Source: Pseudomonas weihenstephanensis
Lineage (GTDB): Bacteria; Pseudomonadota; Gammaproteobacteria; Pseudomonadales; Pseudomonadaceae
Assembly: GCF_001043055.1 (NCBI RefSeq)
Contig: NZ_JYLF01000011.1
Location: 1 to 64,000 of the forward strand
Length of the DNA: 64,000 nt
Direction of reading: 5' to 3'
Shown here: piece after piece, positions 51,901-60,600 of the stretch
How the letters are laid out: the number at the start of each line of letters is the position of its first letter
Numbering within the stretch: the first letter of the stretch is position 1
Made by a program: the position numbers and the translations under genes
The notes under the pieces: model-generated
Seen by the model: the letters and a program-made list of their open reading frames with translations, nothing else
The model's database searches: none
What the model was told of the DNA's origin: nothing

Positions 51901-54637
51901 TCACCTGATGGTCGATGCGCCCGCAGTATTCAATGGCGCCATCGGCGCGGTAGCGGGCCAGATCACCGGTGCGATAGAGACGCTCGCCGGTGCCAAACGG
52001 GTCGACCACAAAGCGTTCAGCGGTCAACCCCGGACGTGCGTGATACCCCCGCGCCAGCCCGGCGCCAGCCAGGTACAACTCGCCAATCGCGCCGTTCGGC
52101 AACGCCAACAGTTCAGGGCTGAGGATGTAAGTGCGCAGGTTGGCAATCGGGCGCCCGATAGGCACGCTGTCGCGGCCCTCTTCGACGCACGTCCAGTGAG
52201 TGACGTCGATGGCCGCCTCGGTCGGGCCGTACAGGTTGTATAACGACGCTTGCGGCAGGCTGCGCAACGTCTGGCGCTGCAACTCGACCGCCAGCGCCTC
52301 GCCACTGCACACGATGCGTTGTAACGAGGTGCACTGCGCGGCTTCCTCGGCGCCGATAAAGGCCTGAAGCATCGAGGGCACGAAGTGCAGCGTGGTGATC
52401 GCCTGCTCGACGATCAACGCCGCCAGCTGTTGCGGGTCGCGGTGCGCGCCCGGTGCCGCCACCACCAGGGTGGCGCCGTGCATCAGCGGCCAGAAAAACT
52501 CCCACACCGACACGTCAAAACTGAAAGGGGTTTTTTGCAGCACCCGATCGGTCGCGCTCAGTGCATAGGCCTGTTGCATCCACGCCAGACGGTTGTACAA
52601 CGCGCCATGACTGTTGCCCGCACCTTTAGGGCGGCCCGTGGAACCCGAGGTGTAAATCACGTATGCCAGGTTCTGCGCGCTGGCCAGGTTAGGCACATCC
52701 TCGTTGGCGTACTCGGCCAGCCAGTCGGCGCTGGCTTGCAGGCAGAGCACGGGCAAGCCTTCAGGCAACGGCAAGTCAGCCTGCACATGGGCCTGGGTCA
52801 GCAACAGGCTGATACCGCTGTCTTCAAACAGGTAGGCCAGACGCTCGGCCGGGTATTCGGGGTCTAACGGCACATAAGCGCCACCGGCCTTGAGAATCGC
52901 CAGCAGCCCGATGACCAATTCCAGCGAGCGTTCGCACGCCACGCCCACGCGAACTTCCGGGCCAACACCCTGCTCACGCAAGCAGCGGGCCAGACGGTTG
53001 GCCCGCTGGTTCAACTCGGCATAACTCAGGCGTTGCCCGGCAAACACCAGCGCGCAGGCCTGGGGCGTTGCCGCCGCTTGCGCCTCGATGTGCAGGTGCA
53101 CGCATTCCGGGCCCGGATAGGGATGTGCGGTGGCATTGAGCTGGTAAAGCGTGGCTTGAACCTCGGAGGCCGACAGCATCGGCAATGCGCCAATTGCGCA
53201 GTTCGGGTCGGCCACAATGGCCGCCAGCAGGTTGCGCCAATGCGCCGCCATCTGCTCGATACGCGCGGCGTCAAACAGGTCGGTGGCGTAGGTCAGGCTG
53301 GCCATCAGGCGCTCGCCTTCCTCATGGGTGTCCAGTTGCAGGTCAAACTGGGTGGTGCGGCTCTGCCACTCCACACTGTCGATCTGCAAACCGGCCAACA
53401 TTGCACTCAGCGCGCCGGGACGGCTTTGCTGGTGATTGAACATGACCTGGAACAACGGGCTGTGACTCAGGCTGCGCTCGCCTTGCAGCGCCTGCACCAG
53501 CCGCTCGAAGGGCAGGTCCTGATAGCCTTGCGCGTCCAGCGAACGGTCGCGGGTTTGCTCCAGCAGGCGGGTAAACGGCAGGTGCCCGTCAAGCTCGGCA
53601 CGCAGCACTTGCGTGTTCACGAAAAAGCCGATCAGGCCACGGCTCTCAGCCCGATTGCGGTTGGCCACAGGGACGCCGATACGCAGATCGTTCTGACCGC
53701 TGTAGCGGTGCAACAAGGTCTGAAAACTGGCCAGCAACAGCATGAACGGGGTCACGCCGCGCTGTCGGGCCAGCACCATCAGGTTTTTGGCCAATACCGG
53801 CTCAAGGGTGAAGTCCAGGCGCGCACCCTGCTGCGTGGGTTGCGCAGGGCGCGGGCGATCACCCGGCAGTTCCAGCACCGGCTGCTCGTCACCCAGTTGC
53901 CCGCGCCACCAGTCCAGTTGGCGCTCCAGCTCACCGGCCTCCATCCAGCGCCGCTGCCACAGTGCGTAGTCGGCGTATTGAATGGGCAGCTCGGGCAGCG
54001 TCAGGGTTTTGCCTTGCACATGGGCCGCATACAGCTGCGAGAATTCGTCAACCAACACCCCCATCGACCAACCATCGGCCACGATGTGGTGCAGGGTCAG
54101 CACCAGCACGTAGTCGTCGGTGTCCAGTTGCAGCAGGCTGACCCGCAGCAGCGGGCCGTTTTGCAGGTCGAACGGCTGGGCGATGTCGTGTTCAAGCAAA
54201 GCCAATGCACGTGGCATGCGTTCGGCCGTGGCCAGATCGCGCAGGTCATGGCGCGTCAACTGCATACCTGTAGGCGCGAGCGGGCTACTGCATTGAACCT
54301 GGCCGTCGTGCTCGACAAAAACGCTGCGCAAGCTGTGATGGCGCCTGAGCAACGCGTCGAAGCTGTGTTGCAAGGCGTCGATATTCAACCCGCCCCGCAG
54401 GCGCAGGGCCGCCGGGATGTGGTACGCGGCGCCCTCAGGGTCTAACTGCCAAAGGAACCATTGGCGTTGCTGTGCATACGACAGTTCGCACAGACCATCG
54501 GCAGGGGCCGTGGCCGGGATCGGCAACTGGCCGAAGCTGACGCCCTGCGCCTGCATTTTTTGCAGGAACTCACGGCGCTGTTCAGGCGCCAGGCTGGCAA
54601 AACGGTTGGCAATGCGCCACGCGGTCGAGTGTTCCAT
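42902..54637 (-). CDS. Three-module NRPS with terminal thioesterase (pyoverdine-like)
   Basis: A 3911-residue synthetase, domain order C-A-T-E / C-A-T / C-A-T-TE. C: LSYAQQRQWFLWQLDPEGAA at the N-terminus (typical of pyoverdine synthetases), HHIVADGWS near 182. First A near 520-1010 with pocket D-V-W-H-V-S-L-I-D (Ser); T LGGDSIIS near 1050; E with HHLVVDGVSW near 1235 (D-Ser). Second C HHHVLLDGWS near 1697; A with FDGAHERW and pocket [18 protein letters not shown] near 2555. Third C HHLLLDGWS near 2760; A with FDGAQERW, pocket D-G-E-C-C-G-G-V-T; T LGGDSLQ near 3600. TE GWSLGGALAL near 3735 and His in AGGHYELL near 3885. The last two A domains probably take similar, unusual amino acids (Orn/Lys type by inference). 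It overlaps the upstream NRPS gene as TGATG and releases the final peptide. Confidence 0.9.
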   Translation of the reverse strand: MEHSTAWRIANRFASLAPEQRREFLQKMQAQGVSFGQLPIPATAPADGLCELSYAQQRQWFLWQLDPEGAAYHIPAALRLRGGLNIDALQHSFDALLRRHHSLRSVFVEHDGQVQCSSPLAPTGMQLTRHDLRDLATAERMPRALALLEHDIAQPFDLQNGPLLRVSLLQLDTDDYVLVLTLHHIVADGWSMGVLVDEFSQLYAAHVQGKTLTLPELPIQYADYALWQRRWMEAGELERQLDWWRGQLGDEQPVLELPGDRPRPAQPTQQGARLDFTLEPVLAKNLMVLARQRGVTPFMLLLASFQTLLHRYSGQNDLRIGVPVANRNRAESRGLIGFFVNTQVLRAELDGHLPFTRLLEQTRDRSLDAQGYQDLPFERLVQALQGERSLSHSPLFQVMFNHQQSRPGALSAMLAGLQIDSVEWQSRTTQFDLQLDTHEEGERLMASLTYATDLFDAARIEQMAAHWRNLLAAIVADPNCAIGALPMLSASEVQATLYQLNATAHPYPGPECVHLHIEAQAAATPQACALVFAGQRLSYAELNQRANRLARCLREQGVGPEVRVGVACERSLELVIGLLAILKAGGAYVPLDPEYPAERLAYLFEDSGISLLLTQAHVQADLPLPEGLPVLCLQASADWLAEYANEDVPNLASAQNLAYVIYTSGSTGRPKGAGNSHGALYNRLAWMQQAYALSATDRVLQKTPFSFDVSVWEFFWPLMHGATLVVAAPGAHRDPQQLAALIVEQAITTLHFVPSMLQAFIGAEEAAQCTSLQRIVCSGEALAVELQRQTLRSLPQASLYNLYGPTEAAIDVTHWTCVEEGRDSVPIGRPIANLRTYILSPELLALPNGAIGELYLAGAGLARGYHARPGLTAERFVVDPFGTGERLYRTGDLARYRADGAIEYCGRIDHQVKIRGLRIELGEIEARLQEHPQVQDAVVLALDNQLVAYLVPADAAVLSRPEAQAPWREALKAHLLQSLPDYMVPTHLMLIERMPLSPNGKLERKLLPAPHVSVSQRVFEAPRSEHERQLAAIWQEVLGVEQVGRHDNFFELGGDSIISIQVVSRARRAGLGLKPRDLFQQPTLHALAAVVSQQAAPHIAQGPVLGVQPLTPVQHGFFEHQRVQPQHWNQSVLLDVREPLDLLRLQTAVQQVLAQHDALRLQFREIEGQWTARYVPLDSAAATDLLWTAQVQSDEALQALCDEAQRSLSLHDGPLLRAVLIDHEDAGQRLLLVIHHLVVDGVSWRVLLEDLQAAYAGQALPEKTSALQDWATRLSAYANSDALLAESAWWQAQLQGVSAQLPKARPGGSQALLHRQVVSLGLSREHTRQLLQQAPAAYRTQVNDVLLTALARALCDWTGDSTALIQLEGHGREDLFDTLDLTRTVGWFTSLFPVKLTPAADLATSIKAIKQQLRDIPGKGLGFGVLRYHGPTEVQARLAALPTARVTFNYLGQFDQSFSDDALFVPSRHSSGAAQSLDSPLANWLSVDGQVFGGELKLDLSFSQECFDKADIQALAAAIETNLRALVAHCVNPQHGGVTPADFPLAPLSQSQLDALPVAARQIEDLYPLSPMQSGLLFHSLYEPQAGAYVNQLSVEAKGLDAARLGQAWQATLDAHPILRSGFHWPQGATEPVQVVQRTLELPLTVLDWRGRDDQDAELQLLARSERLAFDPAQPPLLRLALVRLDEQRQQLIYTHHHVLLDGWSNALLLGEVLQRYAGVEVANHQGRFADYIGWLQGQDAVADEAFWREQLLVLQHPTLLAQSVAHATTAPADAYADHRQVFDAPSSAAFAAFARQHSITLNTLVQGAWAVLLQRYSGQQTVAFGATVAGRPVDLPGAEQQLGLFINTLAVISQPQAAESVAQWLGRLQAHNLELREHEFTALSDVQRWAGRAGEPLFDSLLVFENFPIAQALQQGAPDGLSFSLPDNHERTNYPLTLAAVSEGQLSLTWSYLLSHFSPTAVARMSQHLACLLEAMVAAPQARLGDLPLLSAAERQQLLHDWNPAPQPLTEHCVHQLIETQAAMRPEAPALIFADTTFSYADLNQRANRLAHRLRELGVGPEVRVGLAVERSPQMIIGLLAILKAGGAYVPLDPAYPAERLSYLMQDSGIALLLSQSWLGNQLPRIDGLPVLELDRETVAHLPGTNLPNLTCAHNLAYLIYTSGSTGRPKGVSVAHGPLAMHCQSIGELYGMTPQDRELQFASISFDGAHERWLTPLVFGSALMPRDDEVWSAQRTCEEIERHGITIACFTPSYLLQMADYIGEAGRRLPIRSYTVGGEGMPKHAFDEVQRVLQPPRIINGYGPTETVITPLIWCAYPGTQFDSAFLPIGRPVGQRSAYVLDSHLQPLPVGVAGELYLGGEGIARGYHQRPDLTAERFVPDPFVAGARLYRSGDLARLREDGVVEYLGRIDQQVKIRGFRIELGEIEACLLEHEGVREAFVVDREGPVSRQLVGYVVARDPLADEGALREALNAHLRSRLPAHMMPAHMMCLAALPLTPNGKLDRQALPAPHASREVLDRVLPGTPAESLLADIWQELLGLEAIGVTENFFELGGDSIISLQAVSRAGAQGLAFTPKQLFEAQTIRALARLAVDAAPQVAQVLDSVPFAQVSAAVQVDRSSLDDLYPLSPMQQGMLFHCIESPELNLYVNQLSVAVEGLQVERFCAAWEALLERHEVLRAAFLWRDGLADPLQAVYQQVRVPIVELDWREHAEPDAALQALAAQDQARGFDLSCPPLMRFTLVRLEEHRYQMIWTYHHLLLDGWSASRLLGEMLRLYAHQSLPQLSGRYADYIQWLAQQDVSVAEGFWREQLAAVQAPTILANAANTDGRGHGVLYTYLDSDATRRLHAFANRQRVTLNTVVQAAWLLLLQRHTGQRSVAFGATVAGRPTGLAGAQDMLGLFINTLPVIQTLDPQQALGDWLRQLQAYNLSIRDFEHTPLADIQRWAGQGGQGLFDSIIVFENHPVDRALRGEQDGELKFAEVGSGGVTNFPMDLMVSATDQGLEVEYLYLRERFSAPEVEHIRAQFEGLLAQLPLDAQCLIGNIGLPQAQIETPQPPVLTQDVVQGFMAQVLRQPQAVALICDGRELTYAALDRQADALAAQLQARGIGPESLVAVALPRSEQTIVAFVAVLKAGAAYLPLDLDYPAERLAFMLADSAASLLLCHSDVDERVAFTAATPRLLLDQLSDQPLLPRAVESLGGHLAYLIYTSGSTGQPKGVAVARQPIARHCQGIIERYELTPRSRELHFMSFSFDGAQERWLSVLLAGGSLVIRDDQLWTAEQTLAVLHAYNVSVACFPPAYLQQLADVALTQGNPPPVHTYCFGGDAVPHASFERVKQALRPQRLVNGYGPTETVVTPLLWRAEVSERCEAAYAPIGRSVAGRGVYVLDADMNPLPVGVSGELYLGGECLARGYHRQPGLSAERFVPDPFEAKGGRMYRTGDLVRQRECGLVDYLGRLDQQVKIRGFRIELGEIEARLRQCDGVQDAAVKVIEGTSGKQLVGYVVAAARATLEREIKEQLQAQLPDYMVPTHIVPLACFPLSANGKLDRRALPEPQLTQGTYRAPRNALEQALALIWQEVLGLASVGIDDNFFELGGDSLQVLKVISRVRNQPELGLSLKLRDLMQKPCIAELSGFEPVVADQAPDPLLALNSRVKDVPPLFCLHAGFGTVFDYEPLARKLDGRRSVYGVQCRMLLDPQWQDASLHSMALAYAERIRQQQANGPYHLLGWSLGGALALLVAQALEAQGQQVAFAGLVDTYVAGTAEASDGREDLQDFLRFVLGVSEAEANVLLDEQGPSAEQVIGAAMAEPRSGLGEHGLLGAAELSHIFAVGARLKQLALAQAALPATRVQAHHWWVTGRDEERREHATQIGAGASHAVLAGGHYELLRQAALLTRLEHLLAGQPERA

Positions 54638-57600
54638 CAGTTGATCTCCATCTCGTCGAGCAGCGATTCGAGCGCGCTCAGACGACCATCGTTATCCGCA
54701 GGCGTTTGTGCCTGTGCCACCGCGGCATAGGCTTGCAGGTCGGCGGCCTCGAACAGCGCGCGCAGCGCCAGCTCGATGCCCAATTCAAGTTCAACCCGGG
54801 CGCTGGCCTGGGCCGCGAGCAACGAGTGCCCGCCCAATTCAAAGAAGTTGTCGTGGCGCCCGACGCGCTCCACGTTCAGCACGCTGGCCCAGATTGCCGC
54901 GAGCTGTTGCTCCAGCTCGCCGACCGGTGCGCTGTAGGGACGCTGCCAGTCTTCGACGTCGGGCGGTGGCAAGGCCTTGCGATCGAGCTTGCCGTTGCCG
55001 GTCAATGGCAGGGCGTCAAGCAGCCGCCAATGGGTCGGCACCATGTAGTCCGGCAAGTCGACCTTAAGCGCCTCACGCAAATGTTCACGCCACGCCAGTG
55101 GGTCGGCGGGCGCTTGATCGGCCACCACATAGGCACACAACTGCGGCCCGTGAGTGCCTGGATGCACGCTCAGTACCGCTTGCGCCACGCCAACCTGCTG
55201 TTTGAGGCAGGCTTCGATCTCACCCAGCTCGATACGGAAACCACGGATTTTCACCTGCTGGTCGATACGGCCCAGATAGTCGATATTGCCGTCCGCCCGC
55301 TGGCGTGCCAGGTCGCCGCTGCGATACAGGCGTTCGCCCGGCGCAAACGGGCTGGGTACAAAACGCTCCGCTGTCAGCCCCGTGCGGCCGTGATACCCCC
55401 GTGCCAACCCCGCCCCGGCGATATACAGCTCGCCCGCGCAGCCCGCTGCAACCGGCTGCAACTGGCTGTCGAGCAAATACCAGCTCAGGTCGCTGAGCGG
55501 GCGGCCAATCGGGCTTTGCACCTTGGCGTCCAGGTCCGCCGGGCTCAGCGCACGGAACGTCACGTGAACCGTGGTTTCGGTGATGCCGTACATGTTCACC
55601 AGCGTGGTGCTTTGATCACCGAAGCGCTCGTACCACGGGCGCAGGCTCGACACGTCCAGCGCCTCACCCCCGAAGATCACCCACCGCAGTGCCAGTGGTA
55701 GTGTGCTCTGGCAGGCAATGGGCAGTAATTGACGGAACGCCGTCGGCGTCTGGTTGAGCACCGTGACGCCTTCGTCACACAACAATTGATGGAACGCCTG
55801 CGGCTCGCGGCTGATGAAATACGGCACGATCACCAGGCGACCGCCGGTGCACAGGGCACCAAACAGTTCCCAGACCGAGAAGTCGAACGCGTAGGAATGG
55901 AACAGCGTCCACACGTCCTGCGCGCCGAAGCCAAACGGCTGCTGCGTGGCACTCAGCAAGCGGGTGACGTTGGCATGGCTGAGCAGCGCGCCCTTGGGTC
56001 GCCCGGTGGAGCCGGAGGTGTAGATCACGTACGCCAGAGTGTCCGGCAGGGTCTGGTTGGCCAGGTTGTCAGCACTGAACGCGTCCAGCGCCAGATGCTC
56101 CAGGCACAGCGTCTGCACCCCAACGCGGGGCGGCAAATGCTCCAGCAGGTGCTCCTGGGTCAGCAGCAAGGCAATGCCGCTGTCTTCGATCATGAAGCTC
56201 AAGCGTTCGGCCGGGTATTGCGGGTCCAGCGGCACATAGGCACCCCCGGCCTTGAGAATCGCCAACACGCCGACCACCAGCGGTATCGCCCGCTCGGTGG
56301 CAATGCCCACGCGCACTTCCGGGCCAACGCCCAGCTCGCGCAGTTTGCGCGCCAGCCGATTGGACCGGGCGTTAAGGTCGGCATAGCTGAGCCCCTCGTC
56401 ACCCCACCGCAGCGCCACGGCGTGCGGCTGCGCGGCGGCTTGCGCTTCGAACAGCTGGTGCAAGGCCGCAGCCACCGGCTGGCGCTGAACGTTCGGGTTC
56501 CATTGCTCAATCAGCGCTTGCTGCTCGCACGGCTCCAGCAGCTCAAGTGCGGCAATCCGTTGTTGCGGCTCACGCACCACGGCGCGCAGCAGGTTGAGCC
56601 AGTGCCCGCCCAGCTGCGTCATGGTGGCGGCGTCATACACGTCGCTGGCGTAGGTCAGGCTGGCGTGTAACTGCTCGCCCTGCTCTTCGGTGTCCAGCGC
56701 CAGATCAAACTGGGCCGTGTGTTGCTGCCAGTCCATGCGCTCGACACTCAGCCCCGGCAGGCTGCGCTCGACACTTTCGCCGAGCTGGCGCTGATGGTTG
56801 AACAGCACCTGAAACAGCGGGCTGTGGCTCAGGCTGCGTTCCGGTTGCAGCGCTTCGACCAGCTGCTCGAACGGCAGCTCCTGATGCGCTTGTGCCCACA
56901 GGGCGGCTTTTTTGACCTGTTGCAGCAGGCTGGCGAAAGTCTGCTGGCCGTCGATCTCGGCGCGCAGCACCTGAGTGTTGATAAAGAAGCCGATCAAGCC
57001 TTCGGTTTCGAGACGGCTACGCCCCGCGTTTGGCACCCCGACGTTGATTGTCGATTGGCCGCTGTAGCGATGCAGCACGGTCTGGTAACTGGCCAGCAGC
57101 AGCATGAACAGGGTCACGCTCTGTTGCTGGGCCAACTGGCGCAGACCGGCGGCCAATTCGGGTTCAATCAACAGTTCAAGGCGCGCGCCGCGTTCGCTAC
57201 GAATCGCCGGACGGGTCAATTCGCTAGGCAGCTCAAGCGGCGCAGGGTGCGTGCCCAGGTGGGCTTTCCAGGCGCTCAGTTGGCGCTCGCCCTCACCCGC
57301 CTGCAACCAGTCGCGTTGCCAGGCGGCGTAATCGCCATAGTGAATGTTCAACGTTGGCAGCTGCGGGGCTTGCCCCTGAACATGGGCCAGGTACAAGGCG
57401 CAGAACTCATCCACCATGACCTGCATCGACCAGCCATCGGCAGCAATGTGGTGCACGGTCAGCACCAGCACATGCTCCTCGGCTGCGACGTTGAGCAATA
57501 GCACCCGCAACAACGGACCATTGCGCAGGTCGAACGGTTGACGCATTTCCTGGGCCACCAGCGTTTCAATTTCAGCGGCGCCAGGCGCTGACACTGCCAG

Positions 57601-60600
57601 TTCGCGCACTGCCAGTGGCAGGCTGGCGTGCAGCACGCCGCGCGCCTGTTCACCGTCCTGGGTGAACGTGGTGCGCAAGGTGGCATGACGCGTTTGCAGG
57701 TCGCTGAAGCTGCGCAGCAGGGCTTCGCGGTTCAACACACCCTTGAGGCGCAAGGCTGCCGGGAGGTTGTAGGCGGCGCTGTCAGGGTCCAGTTGCCAGA
57801 GAATCCACTGCCGTTGCTGGGCAAACGACAGCACGCCCGCTTGCCCTGCTGGCAGTGCACGCAGCAGCGGTTGGCTGACGCTTTGTGGTTGCGCCGCGCA
57901 GCGGGCAGCGAAGTCACTGAGCACGCTGTATTCAAACAGGCTGCTGAGGGGCAGTTCGATGCTCAATTGCTGACGCACGCGCGACACCACCTGCGCCACC
58001 AGCAGCGAATGCCCGCCCAGTTCAAAGAAGTTATCGTCCCGGCCCACGGCGTCCAGTTTGAGCACGTCTTGCCAGATCGAGGCCATGAGCGTCTCAATCC
58101 CGGCCCGGGGTTGCACCACTTCACGCTGCCAGTCGGCGGCTTGCGCCTGCGGCAGCGCCTTGCGGTCGACCTTGCCATTGGCATTGAGCGGCAACTGATC
58201 GAGGTGCAGCCACTGCAACGGCACCATGTAGTCCGGCAGTTGCGCCTTGAGTCCGGCTTTGAGGTGTTCACGCAGGGTGTTCCAGTGCGGCGCGTCATCG
58301 TCGGCCACGACAAAGGCCACCAATGCCTTGCCGATCGGGCCTTCCTGCACCACCACGGCGGCTTCGCGCACGCCCTCGAGGTCACGCAGGCGCGATTCGA
58401 TTTCACCCAGTTCAATGCGAAAACCGCGCACTTTGACTTGCTGGTCGATGCGGCCCACGTACTCTAACTGGCCATCCGCACGGCGCCGCGCCAAGTCACC
58501 GGTGCGGTACAGACGCTCACCCGGCTGCTGCGCGTAAGGGTTGGGCAAAAACACACTGGCGCTGCGCAACGGGTCGCCAAAATAGCCGCGCCCCACGCCC
58601 GTGCCCGCGACGTACAACTCACCCACCACCCCGGTCGGCACCGGTTGCAAACCGCCGTCGAGCACGTACAAACGGTTGTTGTCAGTGGCCAGGCCAATCG
58701 GCAGGTAGGCCCCCTCGGCTGACGCTGCGTCCACCCGGAACAGCGCCACGTCATCGGAGCATTCAGCCGGGCCGTAGGCGTTGACCAGCCCGATGCGCGG
58801 GTAACGCTGCAACCAGCGGCGTGCCAGTTCAGGCGGCATGGCTTCGCCGGTCGGCAGCATCCAGCGCAACGGCGCCAGGCTGCCTTGTGGTTCGTCGAGC
58901 AGGCTGTGGATCAGCGACGGTACGCTTTCCAGCACGCTGATACCTCGCGCCGCCACGTGCGCCAGCAGCGCGGCCGGGTCGTGGGCGATGGCGTTGGGCA
59001 CGATGTCGACCTGCGCGCCAAACAACGGCGCGGCGAGAAATTGCCAAACTGAAATATCGAAACTCTGGGACGCGGTCTGTGCAATCACGTCGGCACTGCC
59101 CAGATCCAGATACGGTTTTTTGCTCAGCTGGTTATTCAGCATGCCCGCCTGCTCCACCATCACCCCTTTGGGCGTGCCGGTGGAACCCGAGGTGAAGATC
59201 ACGTAAGCAAGGTTGTTGGGCGCGGTGTAGATGCCCGGCTGTGCGCTGGAGAAACGCGCGCCTTGCACCTCCTCCCAGACCCGTAATTGCGGGCGTTGCG
59301 CCGGGGCTAACTGCGCCAGTATCTGATGCGCCTGTTCGCGGCAGGCGGCACTGGCCACCAGCAGCGGTACTTGCCCCAAGTGCAGCAAGTCGAGCAAGCG
59401 CCGCGCGGGCAGTTGCGGGTCGAGCGGCAAGTAAGCCGCGCCTGCCTTGAAGCTGCCGAGCATCATGCCCAGCAGCTCAAGGCTGCGCTCTGCCAGCAGC
59501 GCCACCGGCTGATCAACACGCACACCGGCCTCAATCAGGGCATGGCCGAGGCGGTTGGCGCGGGTGTCCAGATCGCGATAGGTCCAGCGCTGATCCAGGC
59601 AGGTCGCAACCACCTGTTGCGGGTGCGCCGCACATTGCGCTTCAAACAGGCGCACATAGCCGTGCGCCAACGGGTAATCGCGCGCGGTTTGATTGCCGGC
59701 CTGTAACACGTGCTCGCGTTCACCGGCGTCCACCACCGGCAAGTCGGCAAACAACCCATCGGCATGTTCGCCAATGGCCAGCAGCAACCGCTTGAAGTCA
59801 GCCAGCAAGCGCTCGGCGGTGGCGTCGTCGAAGAAGCGCTTGTCGTATGACAGGTGCAGGCCCAGCGCATCGCCGGGGTACACCACCACGGTCATCGGGT
59901 AGTTGGTGTGGGTACGGGCGCTGTCGGACTTGGCGCTGATTTGCTCCGCGCCGCTGACCACGGCACTCTCGACCGGTGCATTTTCATAGACAAACAGGCT
60001 GTCGAAAATCGACTGACCTTTGTCCAGCGCGCTGCACGCCTGAATCTGCAACAACGGCAAATGTTCATGCTCACGCAACGCCAGGTTGTGCTCGAACAAG
60101 CCTTGCAGCCACTCACGCACGCTGACCTGCTGGCCCGCACGCGGCAGACGCATGCGCAGCGGGATGCTGTTGATGAACAGGCCCACGGTGTCCTGCATTT
60201 CGGGGCGGTTGATCGGTCGCCCCGCCACGGTCACGCCGAACAGCACTTCATCCAGCCCGCTGTAGCGCTGCAACACCAGTGCCCAGGCAGCTTGGGTCAA
60301 GGTGTTGACGGTCAATTGATAACGTTGCGCCAGCTCACGCAAGGCACGCCCTTGACAGACCTCGAGGTCGGCATACACGTCGCCGATCTGCGAGAAACCA
60401 CCCTGACGGCGCAAAGCCCGATCGAACGGCAGCGGTGTGGGTTGCTCGAACCCCGCCAATTCCTGCGTCCATGCTTGAAGGGCTTCGCGCTCGCCCTGCT
60501 CTTGCAGCCATTGAATAAAATCGCGGTATCGCGCCGCAGGCGGCAGGCTGCGCTGGCCGCTGTAGAGCGCGAAGAAATCTTGCAGCAGCAGCGAACGGCA

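Noticed and set aside
53033-54445. Plus-strand open frame of 470 codons
   Set aside because: Antisense shadow of the NRPS C domain in high-GC DNA; Gln/His/Leu/Arg-rich translation with no domain.
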